Shown: in pieces, positions 1-11,784 of the stretch
Numbering within the stretch: the first letter of the stretch is position 1
Layout of the letters: each line of letters begins with the position of its first letter
Origin: Sphaeramia orbicularis
Taxonomy: Eukaryota; Chordata; Actinopteri; Kurtiformes; Apogonidae
NCBI RefSeq assembly: GCF_902148855.1
Contig: NW_021941571.1
Location: forward strand, 186,001 to 250,000
DNA: 64,000 nucleotides
Direction: 5' to 3'
Notes under the pieces: model-generated
Told to the model about the DNA's origin: nothing
The model's input: the letters and a program-made list of their open reading frames with translations, nothing else
Database searches by the model: none
Translations under genes and position numbers: made by a program

Positions 1-147
1 TTTAAGGGTTAAAGGTGGACGTTTGGGTCTGTAAGGGTTAAAGGTGGACGTTTGGGTCTGTGAGGGTTAAAGGTGGACGTTTGGGTCTTTAAGGGTTAAA
101 GGTGGACGTTTGGGTCTGTAAGGGTTAAAGGTGGACGTTTGGGTCTG
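1..147. repeat. 29-bp minisatellite, left-edge block
   Basis: About five copies of a 29-bp unit whose core reads AAGGGTTAAAGGTGGACG followed by TTTGGG and a short variable linker. The window begins inside the array. It lies in intron 4 of the fibrinogen-like gene and matches the right end of the array at 59.8-63.3 kb. Confidence 0.95.
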
Positions 148-510
148 GATGTCACTGAGCACATTCTGTACTTTCTGTGAGTAGGAGGGGGCTCTATGGG
201 GGGGCTTCGAAGGGTTAAATAATCAAATCACAGACTTCCAGTGTGTTGTGTTTTTTGTCTTTTCTTGTATTTTACGTCACTGTTGTAATTCAATGTCTGT
301 TTTATTCAACTTTCACGTCCAAACCTGAGCTTTTAATCTGGAAAGAAATAAAGGTTTGACATTGATCAGGATAATTATCGATAATAATATGAAGATGTTG
401 ATGAATTCATTCATGTATCTTTTGCCATAAATGAAGGACTTAAAGTCCACAGAATGACACAGTAACAGTTGGTGGTTTTGCTAACACTAACGCTAACGCA
501 GCTGCTCTAC

Positions 511-3500
511 CTGAAGCTGCTGTAGTGGGCGTGTCTGTGGGCGTGGCCCCAGTCCTGCAGGTGGATGCGGAGGCTGTAGTGTCCCTGGTTGGACAGCAGG
601 TGGAGCTGATGGTTTCCCAGCCAGTGTTCTCCACGTGCTTCACCAAAGCCGTCTCGATAATCGGTCCAGCCGCGGTTAAAACTCACCGAGCCGTCACGGC
701 GCCGCTGGAACACGGTCCAACCTCCACCTGACGGACACGCAAACGGGAAAACGCCAACAATTCACACAAAACGACACGGTTTAACGACACAGACATGTAA
801 TAAACAATATGAGCTGGTGGGTGGAGCCAGAGCCTTATAAAGAGAATTATGACACTGTGATGTGACCGCTCTGGTGGTCACATGGTTCATGTAAGCCTGA
901 ATAGTTCCAAACAAACCCAGCACTGTATGGTTATTCTATTGGACAAGCAGCAGGTCAATCTAAAATAAGCCCCACCCACCCGTTGTGTCACTACTGTGTG
1001 TACTGTTGTGTGTGTTCTACTTTTGAGTAGTGGGCGTGGCCACTGAAAGGATTGACTTAGCATTAGCACACATACAACAAGGCATTACCACAGGATAGCA
1101 TAAAGTCTGACTTAGCATGTTAACGTTAGCACACACACAATATGGCATTAACCACAGGATAGCGTCCAGGCTAACTTAGCATGTTAGCATTAGCACACAC
1201 ATAATAGGGCACTAACCACAGGATAGCATACAGGCTAATTTAGCATGTTAGCATTAGCACACACACAATAAGGCACTAACCACAGGACAGCATACAGGCT
1301 AATTTAGCATGTTAGCGTTAACACACACAATAAGGCATTAACCACAGGATAGCATACAGGCTAACTTAGCATGTTAGCATTAGCACAGACCATAAACTCA
1401 GTAAAACAAAGTAACTGCAGTAACTGTCCTCCAGATGATCACATGACCTCAGGTGACAAACTGAAGCTAACACCTGCAGGTCTAACAGAACAACTGGAAA
1501 TCCAACCCACAGAACCACATTTGGACTAACGGCCCCTTCCCTTAGAACCTCCATCATTGTAGTTCTAGTGGTTCCATATGAACCTCCATCATTGTAGTTC
1601 TAGTGGTTCCATATGAACCTCCATCATTGTAGTTCTAGTGGTTCCATATGGACTACAGCTGAAACCCCAACAGAACAGTTGGATCAGATGTAAATGGATC
1701 CAAACACAAACACAGACCAAAGAAAACAGAATTTAAACAGAAATGACACTGATACAGGAAATAGACTGGACCAGTGGAAAGACCGTATCTGATCACCTTA
1801 GAACTGGAGTTGGTAGATCAGCACAAATACAAATGAATGTGTTCAGACGGTGGAACACTGAATGTTTGGAACTATTGGCCCCGCCCCCAGAACCAGGAAG
1901 GACGTTTATATTTAGTCTGACATGTTTTACAGCAGGAGTCTGTGGAAGTGTGCTAACTGTTCTATTAAAGGCTCTGGAAGTGTGCTAACTGTTCTATTAA
2001 AGGCTCTGGAAGTGTGCTAACTGTTCTATTAAAGGCTCTGGGTGAAAGGTGTGATGTCACGCCTCACCCTCTGTGTCCATGTCGCAGTAGACTGGGAGGG
2101 GCGTCCCCGGAGACAGGACGATGGTGTACACCCCCGAACGCCGGACGCCATTCTGGTACAGAGACGCACAGTCTGACGGACAGAAGGACAGGAAGTGTCT
2201 GTCTGCAAGAGACAAAGACAGGACAGGTTTAAAGACAGGTTCAGAGACAGAAAGACAGGACATGGACACAAAAGTACACAAACACTACACATCTCAGTCT
2301 AGACTCATTTTACTGTACTGAGGTCAAACTGTGGAGTAAACAGGAAATCCTGCTGTTTGGACGGAATATTTAATGTGTCATATTTGGTTGTCATTAGTGT
2401 GTTGTCTCTGATTGGTGACCTGTGGTCAGCTGTTAGCTGTGGTCAGCTGTGGTCAGCTGTTCCCTGTGGTCAGCTGTTACCTGTGGTCAGCTGTTCCCTG
2501 TGGTCAGCTGTTACCTGTGGTCAGGTGTGACCTGTGGTCAGCTGTTAGCCGTGGTCAGGTGTGACCTGTGGTCAGCTGTTAGCTGTGGTCAGCTGTTCCC
2601 TGTGGTCAGCTGTTACCTGTGGTCAGGTGTGACCTGTGGTCAGCTGTTCCCTGTGGTCAGCTGTTACCTGGTAACAGCTTGTCTCTCATGCTGAGCGGTG
2701 GTGGTGGCGTTCGGACCACGTTGACCTTACAGTCGCTGTTGCGGCTCACGTGCCGCACGGCGGCCGACAGGTTGCGCAGCTGGGCCTGCAGCTCATACAG
2801 CAGTGCGGCGTGGACGTGCAGCAGCGTGTCGGCCTGGGCGTGACGCGTCTCCAGGGAGCGCAGCCGGTGGGCAAAGGTGGCGTTGAGTGTCACGCCGTCT
2901 TCACTCTGAGACACACGCACACATGAGACCAATAAGTGAAGTGAACAGATGACAGGCTGAGGGTTTATGTGACCACCAGAGGGAGTAGTGAGTTAAGTTA
3001 ATGATGAGAACCAGAAAGAAACAACTGTCAGAGTCAAAGAAATGAAGTGATAAAAGTAAGAGTAAATGTACAGAAAGGACGGTAACTCAGAGTTTCTTCT
3101 ACACTGGTCAGTTTGATTCTGAGGCTGATGAAGGTAGACAGTTATTATGGGATGTTTATTTCCCTCTCAGTTTTCTGTGCTGTCTCCATACGACACTTTT
3201 GCTCCGTCACTTGTGTTCACTTGTGGTTTCCAGTCGTCTTCTGGTCCCCACTCTACCTGGAAACATGGAGACTACAGCAGCAGAGTCCTGTCTGGGATTG
3301 ATTTGAATAGGAGCACAGAGAAGAAGAGAAAAGAGACCACTGAACTACAACTGAACTACAACTGAACTACAACTGAACTACAACTGAACTACAACTGAAC
3401 TACAACTAAACTGAACTACAACTGAACTACAACTGAACTACAACTGAACTACAACTGAACTACAACTAAACTACAACTGAACTACAACTGAACTACAACT

Positions 3501-6079
3501 AAACTACAACTAAACTGAACTACAACTGAACTACAACTGAACTACAACTGAACTACAACTAACTGAACTACAACTGAACTACAACTAAACTACAACTGAC
3601 TACAACTGAACTACAACTGAACTACACTAAACTACAACTGAACTACAACTAAACTACAACTGAACTACAACTAAACTACAACTAAACTAAACTACAACTG
3701 AACTACAACTGAACTACAACTGAACTACAACTAAACTACAACTGAACTACAACTAAACTACAACTGAACTACAACTAAACTACAACTAAACTAAACTACA
3801 ACTGAACTACAACTGAACTACAACTAAGCATTTAGAAAAAAAAGAAAACTAATAAAAACTATCAAACCTGCTCTGAAAACTAATTAAAACAAACTGAATT
3901 AGAGAAAAAAAAAGTAAAACTAAATAAAACTAAACTACAATGAAGAATCCAAACTATTATGACTGGGGCGGTGTATCGGCAAGAATCTGGTGATATGAGA
4001 CAAATCACAATACTAGGATCACGATACGATATATCGCGATATATCATGATACTGTTAAAAAGGCAATTTTTTGTTTGTTTCTTTTTTTAAATGATTATTT
4101 CCTTTAAGAATTTAATTACAGCATAAATCTGCACAAATCCTAAACACATTTGTATTTGATCCCAACAGGATCTAATGTTCTATCAGCAAATGTTCAAACT
4201 GTGTTCAAACTGAAATTCTGTTTTCCAGACATTCCAGTTTCAGATCCTGTTCAAATGTTCAGATTCTATTAGTTCACAACTAACATCAGAACAGGATTTG
4301 AGTTCAATCCAAACAAAGGAACGAACATCTGCCTCTCAGACAGAGAAAAGTGCTTTTAGGAGGATTCAAGTAACCATTATTTAATAAAACACTGTTAAAA
4401 ATAATGAACCTCCACAATATCTGCATTTTGTCATGTCTGCTCCCAGACTGTGTCTGGATTTGTCTGTCTTCTCTGTGTTGTTTGTCATTTCCTGTTTTAT
4501 TTTGTTAAGTTTCCCTCATGTGTCATGTCTGGTGTCTTTACTTCCTCTCCCTGATCGTGTTCACCTTTTCCCTGATTACCTGGCTCCACCCTGATGTGTT
4601 CCACCTGTGTCCAACTGTCTTCCCACCCTCTTGTGTATTTAAACCCTGTGTTTTCCCCTGTTTCTTTGCCAGTTTGTGCTCTACAACTTGTTGTGCTCAC
4701 TCACCAGCGTTTTTGGATCCTGTTTGTTTGTCTGCCTGTTTTCGACCCGTTTTCGTCCTTCGACCACCGAGTCAGCCTGTTCCTATCCTGCCTGCTCGTT
4801 TACGACCTGGTTCATGTACCCGACTCTGTCTCTGCCTACTCCCTTTGTTACCTCAGCCTCCACCGTGTACCTGTGCTTCGACCATTCGCCTGGATTACTG
4901 ACCGTGCGTTCTGCCTGTCCCCATGTACCGTTGTCGTATTGTTTGCTCCCCTGTGTATGACCTGGCTTGTTTTTTGACCTCCCTCTGTTTGCTCCTAGTT
5001 GGGATTCCGTTGGGGTTTTCCCGGCTCGGCCTTGCTGGTCGTCAGCCATTACCACCCGCAGCCCAGACGTTTATCCCTGGACTCAGTGGCTTTACAGAAA
5101 TAATATTCTCTCTGTGTTGTATTTTTTCACTTGTTAAAGTGTTTAATAAAAACACTCAACTTTACTTGTACTCTGTGGTCTTGCTTTTGGGTTCAGCCTT
5201 TGTACTTAGCCCGTTACACATTTGAATAAATACCTAAAAATATCAACACAGTACTTTTTAATATTGATACAGTATTGTGAAATGAAATATCTGAATATAT
5301 TGCAGAACCCATATTTTCTTACAGCCCTAATTAGAACCTTGGTCCAGGCCTCAAAGGTGTGAATGTTCAGGTGTGAAGTTCAAGGCTGCAGTCGACCAGC
5401 CAGTGGGTGAGGCTTTGTCCATGTGTTCGAAGCTCAACTCATAGATGTGGGATCAGTGTAGTAACACCACTTTTCTGTTCGTGTGCTGGTGTAATACCTG
5501 GCGGACCTACCTGTGTCTCCAGGGCCTGGATTCGGTGCTGGTGCATCCTCAGCTCCTCCTGAAGGTCCGACATCGTCTCCTTCAGCTCCTCCAGCTGGTC
5601 CCTCCCTTCTTGGTTTTCTCGGAGCCAATAGGAGATGTCGTCTGTGCAGCGAAATATGTCCGGGCAGCGTTCTCTGCGGCATTCCTGTCGGAGGCAGCGC
5701 GGCTACGAGTCGGCATCGTCCGTCTGAGGTCACCTGACCGCCATACTGCCGCCACACAGAGACGTCGAACTGTCGTTATTCCGGGTTTGGTCGGCGCTGC
5801 TTCGTATCGGCGGCGGGTCGTCAGGAGGAAGGTCCGAAGTGTCCGGGAAGGAAGGCGGAGGATGCCAGTCTGCGTCCTCGTAGTTGTCCTTGTTTATGTC
5901 CTGTACGTCCCAGTTGGTCTCGGTGTTGGTGTCCGGTACGTCCATGTTGCTGTGGACGTCGGGTACGTCCATGAAAACATTGGGATGTACGTCGTCATTG
6001 TGACCAAAGTCTGGACGTTCATTGGGAGCAGAAACACTGATCAGCAAACGACAGCGAGAAACACACACTGCAGCTTCAT
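511..6079 (-). CDS. Secreted fibrinogen-like/angiopoietin-like protein, exons 1-4 (3' part beyond left edge)
   Basis: Exons on the minus strand, all with GT/AG borders: exon 1 5511-6079, exon 2 2668-2905, exon 3 2068-2202, exon 4 511-727. The start at 6079 gives MKLQCVFLAVV, a signal peptide. Next come an Asp-rich linker, a short Cys-containing segment (CPDIFRCTDDISYWL) and a coiled coil running through exon 2, which has N-glycosylation sequons NAT and NLS. Exon 3 holds CPSDCASLYQNGVRRSG and CDMDTEG, the start of a fibrinogen C-terminal domain. Exon 4 continues with GGWTVFQRRRDGSVSFNRGW and GEHWLGN. This is the layout of secreted, oligomeric fibrinogen-related ligands. Exon 1 is read in three frames (breaks near 6045, 5750 and 5668) and its length is off by one from the phase expected at exon 2; indel errors are the likely cause. 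I cannot say which ANGPTL/FGL subfamily it belongs to. Exons 5 and 6 of the same or a duplicate gene lie at 58.3-59.6 kb. Confidence 0.85.
1050..1390. repeat. Minisatellite, about 63-bp unit, ~5 copies
   Basis: Repeated blocks contain TTAGCATGTTAGCATTAGCA, then a CA run, then CATTAACCACAGGATAGCAT. It lies in intron 3 of the fibrinogen-like gene. Confidence 0.85.
1551..1655. repeat. 35-bp tandem repeat, 3 copies
   Basis: Three copies containing TAGTTCTAGTGGTTCCATAT and AACCTCCATCATTG. A second small repeat (about 31 bp, GAAGTGTGCTAACTGTTC, three copies) follows at 1945-2042, ending about 26 nt from the exon 3 donor. Confidence 0.85.
2404..2667. repeat. 18-bp minisatellite abutting exon 2 donor
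   Basis: About 15 units of GTGGTCAGCTGTTACCT and close variants. The array runs right up to the exon 2 donor of the fibrinogen-like gene at 2668. Most units carry the E-box CAGCTG. On the gene strand at least three units contain CACAGGTAACAGCTG, nearly the same as the true donor CCAG|GTAACAGCTG. Confidence 0.9.
3222..3962 (-). mobile_element. Non-autonomous element carrying an ACTACAACTGA minisatellite
   Basis: The flanks (3222-3335 and 3830-3962) are recognisable in reverse orientation at 58645-58860, for example CTAATTCAGTTTG and CCAGGTAGAG-type stretches. This marks one dispersed family. Between the flanks, 3341-3830 is a degenerate 11-bp array of GAACTACAACT and AAACTACAACT that is absent from the other copy. 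The element lies in intron 1 of the fibrinogen-like gene. Its class is not clear. Confidence 0.6.
3964..5329 (+). mobile_element. hAT-like non-autonomous element, copy 1 (interrupted)
   Basis: One end reads GTGTATCGGCAAGAATCTGG and the other ends ATTTTCTTACAGCCCTA. The flanking 8-mers ATTATGAC and ATTAGAAC match at 6 of 8 positions, as expected for an old 8-bp hAT target duplication. The same ends recur at 6941-8340, 26787-27318 and 46478-47075. A solo LTR interrupts this copy at 4429-5218. No transposase is seen. Confidence 0.75.
4429..5218 (+). mobile_element. Solo LTR of an LTR retrotransposon, probably Ty3/gypsy-type
   Basis: A 790-bp block begins TGTCATGTCTG and ends CCGTTACA, the TG...CA of an LTR. 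The perfect 5-bp target duplication CATTT lies at 4424-4428 and 5219-5223. An AATAAA signal near 5141 fits an R region. No internal region is attached, so it is a fossil left by LTR-LTR recombination. It sits inside hAT copy 1 and is therefore younger than that copy. The gypsy assignment rests only on the 5-bp duplication and on what is usual in fish. Confidence 0.8.
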
Positions 6080-6940
6080 CTTGGACATTCAACAGCTGCG
6101 TTTCTGTGTAATCGTAGAGAAAATGCGAAGCTGACGTCAAAACGTTAAAACTGTTCCTTGTTTGTAGCAAACGAAAAGTGGGATGTCATCATCAAAAGGT
6201 AACGGAAGAAGAAGTAGAAGTTCTGAAACCGAAATCAGTCGTTCGCCAAGTGCCAAAAGAAGTCCAAGAAGAAGAAAAAGAAGGAAAGGAAAGCATCTAC
6301 AGGACGAAAAGGCATCCGACCTTCTGCAGTTTACATAAACATCTGTGCTGACGTGTTTGGAAGAGGTGTTTTAGGATGCTCAGTTTTCCAGTTTTTACAT
6401 TTCCGTTCAAGAGCTCAACTGACAAACTCGGTCTTGAGGCTGATGTGAACTTTTATCTGAAGCGTCTTCCACCAAAGTCGACGGAATCATTTGGCCTCAT
6501 GACATTAAACGTTCAACTGTAGGTTTAGATCCAGCTTTAAATGTTGAAGAGCAGTTCAGTTTTTAATCCACGTATTACGACCGAAATAAAATGTCCCACA
6601 GCTTCTCAGTTCTGCACCAACATCTTCAACCTGTAAAACATCGCTTCAACATTCATTCGATCGATGGGTTGTGTATTTTTTTTGTTCCTTTTTTAACCGA
6701 GGATCCATGGTGGCAGTTGTTCGAGATCAGACCTACAGCCAAAAAACGAGTACTTGAAACGTAGACGCTGTTCTGAGGTTTCCAGACCGAGTTTTAGATG
6801 AAGACGTCCACTGGGATCCTGCTGGTTGAACGTACTATGGAAAAAAAACAAACAAGAAGCAACAAATGTTTACAGAACCGACTGTACCTTCTGATGAAAT
6901 ACTTCTAGTTCTTGTCCCAGCAAGAACGGCACCTTATTAT
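6080..6940. other. 5' flank of the fibrinogen-like gene
   Basis: This stretch lies upstream of the start at 6079 and contains TGACGTCA-like bases near 6132 (CTGACGTCAAAACG). I see no other gene, repeat or clear TATA box. Confidence 0.4.
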
Positions 6941-7266
6941 CAGGGCAGTGTATCGGCAAGAATCTGAAGATACAATACAAATCACAATACTAGGATCACG
7001 ATAATACATATACGATATATCATGATACTATTAAAAAGGCAATTGTTTTGTTGTTTCTACTTGTTTTGTGTTTTTTTAAGATTATTTCCTGGAAAGATTG
7101 AATTAAACCAGAAATCGGCACAAAACTAAACATATTATTTCAGAACATGATCTAATGTTATATCACAAATTTTTCTAATTCTTCTAGTTTCCGAAGGAAC
7201 TCCCATCTGCCTCTCAGACAGTAAAAAGTGCTTTTAGGAGGATTCAGACAACCATTATTTAATAAA

Positions 7267-7928
7267 TTTATTCTAGAGCACTTTTCACAGACAGAGTCAC
7301 AAAGTGCTTTATCAATTCAAATCAGAATCCAATTACGTTTCCAGACCCAACAGAATCCTTCAGGAACAAACACTGTGATTGGTGACAGTGGAAGGAAAAA
7401 GTTCCCTTTAACAGCAGAAACCTGGAGCAGAGCCAGACTCCTGAAGGATGGACGTCTGCCTGGCCAGTGGGGTTAGAGAGAGAGAGTAAAGGAGGAGAAA
7501 AGAGAGAGCGATAGAGATAGAGAGACTGGGGGGGGGGGCGACGACACATGGAGTACGATATGATGAATACATAGAGTGTAATCAGTCTGTGGTGGTCCTG
7601 GGTCAGGTGGAGACTAAAAGCCTTTTTGAACAGGAGGTTTGGAGGTGTTTCTTAAAGCTCTGTACAGAGTCCATGGACCGTAGGTGTAGAGGCAGGTCAT
7701 TCCATAGACGTGGTCCACAGCTTTAACAGACCTGTCACCACGTGTGCTAAAACAGGTGCGTGGAACCATCAGCAGGTGTGTGGAACCATCAGCAGGTGTG
7801 TGGAACCATCAGCAGGTGTGTGGAACCATCAGCAGGTGTGGGAACCATCAGCAGGTGCTGTCCTGAAGACCTCAAGCTACGAGTTGAGCTGTAGGGCTGG
7901 ATCAGGGAAGTAACGTATATATTACGTA
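7267..7928 (-). mobile_element. SINE/L2-type retroposon inserted in hAT copy 2
   Basis: On the minus strand it ends AAGCACTTTGTGACTCTGTC...GAAAAGTGCT, the 3' tail style of fish L2-clade LINEs and their SINE partners. TTAATAAA at 7259-7266 and 7929-7936 fits a target duplication. It contains a small repeat (GTGTGGAACCATCAGCAG, about five copies) at 7757-7858. Confidence 0.65.
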
Positions 7929-7972
7929 TTAATAAAACGCTGTTAAACTAGAAATGCACTCAGAGAGTGCAG

Positions 7973-8164
7973 ACCTCCGCCAAGGCAGATCAGTGCCCCC
8001 CCCAAAATCACCATCAAAATTTAATCATTTGTTCCTTGTGCCAGTATCAACATTTCCTGAAAGTTTCATCAAAATCTGTCCATAACTTTTTGAGTTATCT
8101 TGCACATGGACAAACAGACAAACAAACCAACGCCAACAAAAAACAGAACCTCCTTGGCGGAGGT
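7973..8164. mobile_element. TIR miniature element (CTCCGCCAAGG family)
   Basis: Exact inverted repeats ACCTCCGCCAAGG (7973-7985) and CCTTGGCGGAGGT (8152-8164). The surrounding text is common in fish genomes. A degraded relative may lie near 27.48 kb. There is no coding capacity. Confidence 0.7.
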
Positions 8165-8928
8165 AATAATAATCAATAAGATATAAACAATAAAGAAAAC
8201 CAAAGAACAAAACTGAACCTCCACAATATCTGCATTGAATAAATACCTAAAATATCGATACAGTATTTTTTATATTGATACAGTATTGTGAAATGAAATA
8301 TCATGATATATTGCAGAACTGATATTTTCTAACAGACCTACTTATTATTTTTGCAAAATTGAAAAGTTCTCAAAAATTGAAACCCAACCTCAGTTTTTGG
8401 ACCAAATGGACACAATTTTAGTGATGTCTACCTGTGCTGTTTATGGACGCCACTTACATAAATATTCACATATATATGGATGTAAACATGCATGAATCCA
8501 CACTTTCTTCTACAGATTTTCTAAAATTCTGATGAAACTTGTACATTTAGGTGGAAGCCTGACCAGTACACCGTTTTATGTTCTCTTATGGAGATGGTAA
8601 ATACATTTCATTTAGTTTTCAACCTTCGAATGCACCTTCAAGAAGGACCCAAAGGTAGTCCTCCATGAAACACTAAGACAGTCTGCAATGTAAGACCAGA
8701 GAAGTGGAGTTTACTTCAAAAATCTGAGATAACCCATTGCCTTAAAAAATGTCAGTAAAGAGTAATGAAAACTTGAGTGTATTAAACTGAAATGCTTGAT
8801 TTGAATGGACTTGCTATTTTAAGTCCAAGACACAAAATGACAAGTTTATTTAACTGAAAATTTGTTGCAATGTCAATGTCTTTGTATAATTATTTGATTT
8901 AATATCATCAGTTCATTGGACTCAGTTC

Positions 8929-9573
8929 TAGTGATGTGACGTTCATGAACGAATCGAATCTTTTGAATGGTTCTTTGAAATGAATGATGGGAACCGAGTC
9001 TTTGTAAAGAGCTGTTAATTTTTTTTTTTTATTTTATTTTATTTTTTTTTATGGAGGGAGTGTCTGATATCCTGTCAATTTACCAACAGACTGTTCTTGT
9101 TCTGAGGCTGTCACTATAGTTCAGGTATTTCAGTAACTGCAGTGATTCATCACTGTTGTGTTTTGTGCAATTTTTTTCCGTATGTTTCCACACATTTATT
9201 GTTCTTGTTTTGAGGAGATAAAATGTTATTTCATCAGAAAATGTTTAATTTTCTTCTTCATTTCATTCAACAGACTAGTCCACATAATGTACTGGGATGT
9301 TTTTGGTCCAGTTCCATCATTTGTCTAATGTCACCTCTATGTCATGGATTTAACCCACACATTTGAACTAACGATTCTTTTTACGCTAAGATAATATTTA
9401 CTGCCGCACCAATTAACACCTTTAAAATGGGATGTCAATCATCACATGTAGCCGATTTAGTCATTCAAACATTTGTGTTTCAAAATAATGCAAAAAAACA
9501 TAAAAGAGCCAGTCTGTTGAATGACTCTTTTCAGTGAACGACTCCCTTCAAAGAGACAAAAATCCCATCACTA
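8929..9573. mobile_element. hAT-like non-autonomous element, 645 bp
   Basis: Terminal inverted repeats TAGTGATGTGA and TCCCATCACTA. The flanking 8-mers CTCAGTTC (8921-8928) and CTCAGCTC (9574-9581) differ by one base, matching the 8-bp hAT target duplication. Sub-terminal GAACGA/TCGTTC motifs recur at both ends. No transposase. Confidence 0.85.
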
Positions 9574-9581
9574 CTCAGCTC

Positions 9582-10790
9582 CAAGCTGATTTAAATTAAA
9601 ATCTTTTGCAATATTGTAGTGTGGATGGAAGTTAGCTTTATGTAATTTACCAGTACAGGACGTGCTTTTAATTTGGTAAGGTATATAAATTTTTATTGTT
9701 CAAGAACAATCTTATCTGAACGTCTGAGCAGTAAATCCATAGTTCTTCCTCTGGCTCTGACTCATGGTGCAGTTCAACAGAAACAAACACAAAAAGGCCT
9801 GGAGCGGCTATTTGTCATCAAAATTAAATCTACCTAAAGGTGACTGAACTTAGACTGTAACAGAACCACTAGATGCACCATGGGTTTGTGGTTTACGCAG
9901 TCAGAACACAGATGTAGTTCAAGTGGTTGATTTTCAAGATTTCGCAGACAAATGACACTGAAGGCCTTTGTGCTGTCTGTCCTGTCGGATGTCTGTGTCT
10001 GGTATAAAACCATAGGCCCACCCAGGTGCATGCTGGTCTATCTTTGTATTTCTACCCAGGTGCCCACGGTCTAAACCAAAAACAACACAAAACAAAAGGT
10101 GCTAAATACCAAAGAATGAAACAATAACCATAAAAAAATATGTTCTAAATATTAAACAAACAAAAATAAACAAATCAAAATAAACAATTAGCCAAAAAAT
10201 ACTAAGTTAGTAAACAAAAAGGTAAATTAACTTTAAACAAAAACTAAACCGACAAATAGTTCCTCCAAGGCCAATAAACACTGACCACACACCTTCAGTC
10301 CACATGAACACTAACAGCACAACCACTGAGCCCTGCACAGAAAAACAACATTTACAACCACAGGAACAATACCCACAATGCACTGCACAGATACAAAGTG
10401 TGGTCAGGACTCAAACTGAGGGATTTAAATCCATTCCACTGAAACTGTTTCGTACTTTCAACTCTGTCTACAAATGAGTAGAATACTGAACATTTTATAG
10501 GAATGGAATCAAACTGAAATCATTGAAGTCCATTGGAATTAAAGCACTTTAGTCAAAACAAAGTCCAGGCTTACAGTGTGTCATTAAACCCAGGTTTTCC
10601 TACCGGTGTCAGGTCTGAGGGTTGAATGAGCGTCAGTGGAAAAGCATCAGGACGCTCTGGACACTCATGTTTACGTGAACGTTGGATATGATCTCATATT
10701 CTGATAATCCTCTAAAGGGATTGGACGCCCTTGGCCTGGGAGGTAACGGACTCCACTCACAGGGATTACAGTCATGTGACCACACATTAC
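9582..10790. other. Intergenic, nothing recognised
   Basis: A/T-rich unique sequence with an A-rich stretch at 10070-10240. I see no gene, RNA or element with ends. Confidence 0.5.
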
Positions 10791-10792
10791 AA

Positions 10793-11175
10793 CAGGGCTG
10801 TCAAACATGCACCCCCCCAAAGGTTCCAGTCCGACCCCTGGGATGAATTTACAAAGTGTAAAAACTCCACAGTCCAGGCTGTGGAACTCATGTTAGTGTG
10901 GGTTCCACATCCAGACCAATCTGATCTACAGTCCAATAAGAACAGCAGAAGAACCCCACAGAAGAACCACTGCAGATTTACGACTGGGACTGATGGGAAA
11001 ATAATGACATTATGTCTGTAAATAATGACAACTACAGATGTTTGTCTTTGTTTTAGTGCAAAAATTAACATTAAATTATGAAAATATTTACATTTACAAA
11101 CAATAATGTAACAGTAAAATGTGAAGAACCTGAAATGTCTGTATTAAATTCAGTCCAGTTTGAACTCTTTTCTTC
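10793..11175 (-). mobile_element. hAT-like element fragment (GTCAAACATGC family)
   Basis: It starts CAGGGCTGTCAAACATGC and then AAAGGTTCCAGT, matching in reverse the right end of the element at 56957-57638. The internal text ATTATGAAAATATTTACATT is also shared. The far end is unclear; a small repeat of AAAATGACCC/CCAAAACCACC units follows at 11250-11370. Confidence 0.6.
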
Positions 11176-11440
11176 CTGTTCCTCAGTGTTTAGTGTCTTT
11201 GGAGATCTGATCCAGAATGCACATGGACTAATGAGAAGTTACTACTCAAAAATCACCCAAAAATCACCCAAAAATGACCCCAAAACCACCTAAAAATGAC
11301 CCAAAAATGACCCCAAAACCACCTAAAAATGACCCAAAAATGACCCCAAAACCACCTAAAAATTAGTAAAGATCAGTAAAAACCTGATGGGCTGGACTTT
11401 AGACTTTTGAACAGACAGGTCCCACAGAGTGAGGATGAAT

Positions 11441-11784
11441 GGGCTTCTGTCAGACCCAGTGTTCTCCTCCACTGGTTCTCCTCCAGCCTGGCTCCTGTCT
11501 CCATTATTCTCCATTCTCTACACAAATGTGTGTCAGAGTGAATGTGAAAACAGGAGCATCATTAAGTATGCTGATGACTCAGTCCTTGTCAGCCTGCTCA
11601 CAGAGGGGCAGACCAGTCCAGTCCTGTCACTGATGACTGGGTCCAGTGTGTGAGGAGTCCCACCTTCACCTGAACTGATCTGAAACAAAACATATGATTG
11701 ATTTTAGAAAACAGCAGGACAGGCACAGAGTCGCTGTGATTAAAGGTCAGACTATAGAACAAGTGCAATCACACAAATACCTTT
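11441..11784 (+). mobile_element. LINE reverse-transcriptase fragment (CR1/L2/Rex-like), cut by the gap
   Basis: Translated pieces read LSPLFSILYTN, then IKYADDSVLVSLL, which carries the catalytic YADD of reverse transcriptase. Next comes MIDFRKQQ and then a terminal HKYL. These are in the usual order of a non-LTR polymerase thumb region. The fragment is frame-broken and stops at the N run. Confidence 0.8.

Larger units (their letters stand above)
6941..8340 (+). mobile_element. hAT-like non-autonomous element, copy 2, with nested insertions
   Basis: It begins CAGGGCAGTGTATCGGCAAG and ends TTTTCTAACAGACCTA. It is flanked by a perfect 8-bp duplication CTTATTAT (6933-6940 and 8341-8348). Comparison with copy 1 shows at least two later insertions, at 7267-7928 and about 7947-8170. 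Confidence 0.88.

Noticed and set aside
4518-5225. Overlapping hydrophobic plus-strand frames
   Set aside because: They lie in the pyrimidine-rich solo LTR and show no domain.
5445-6134. 229-aa plus-strand frame
   Set aside because: Antisense to exon 1 of the fibrinogen-like gene, whose signal peptide, coiled coil and donor are recognisable on the minus strand.
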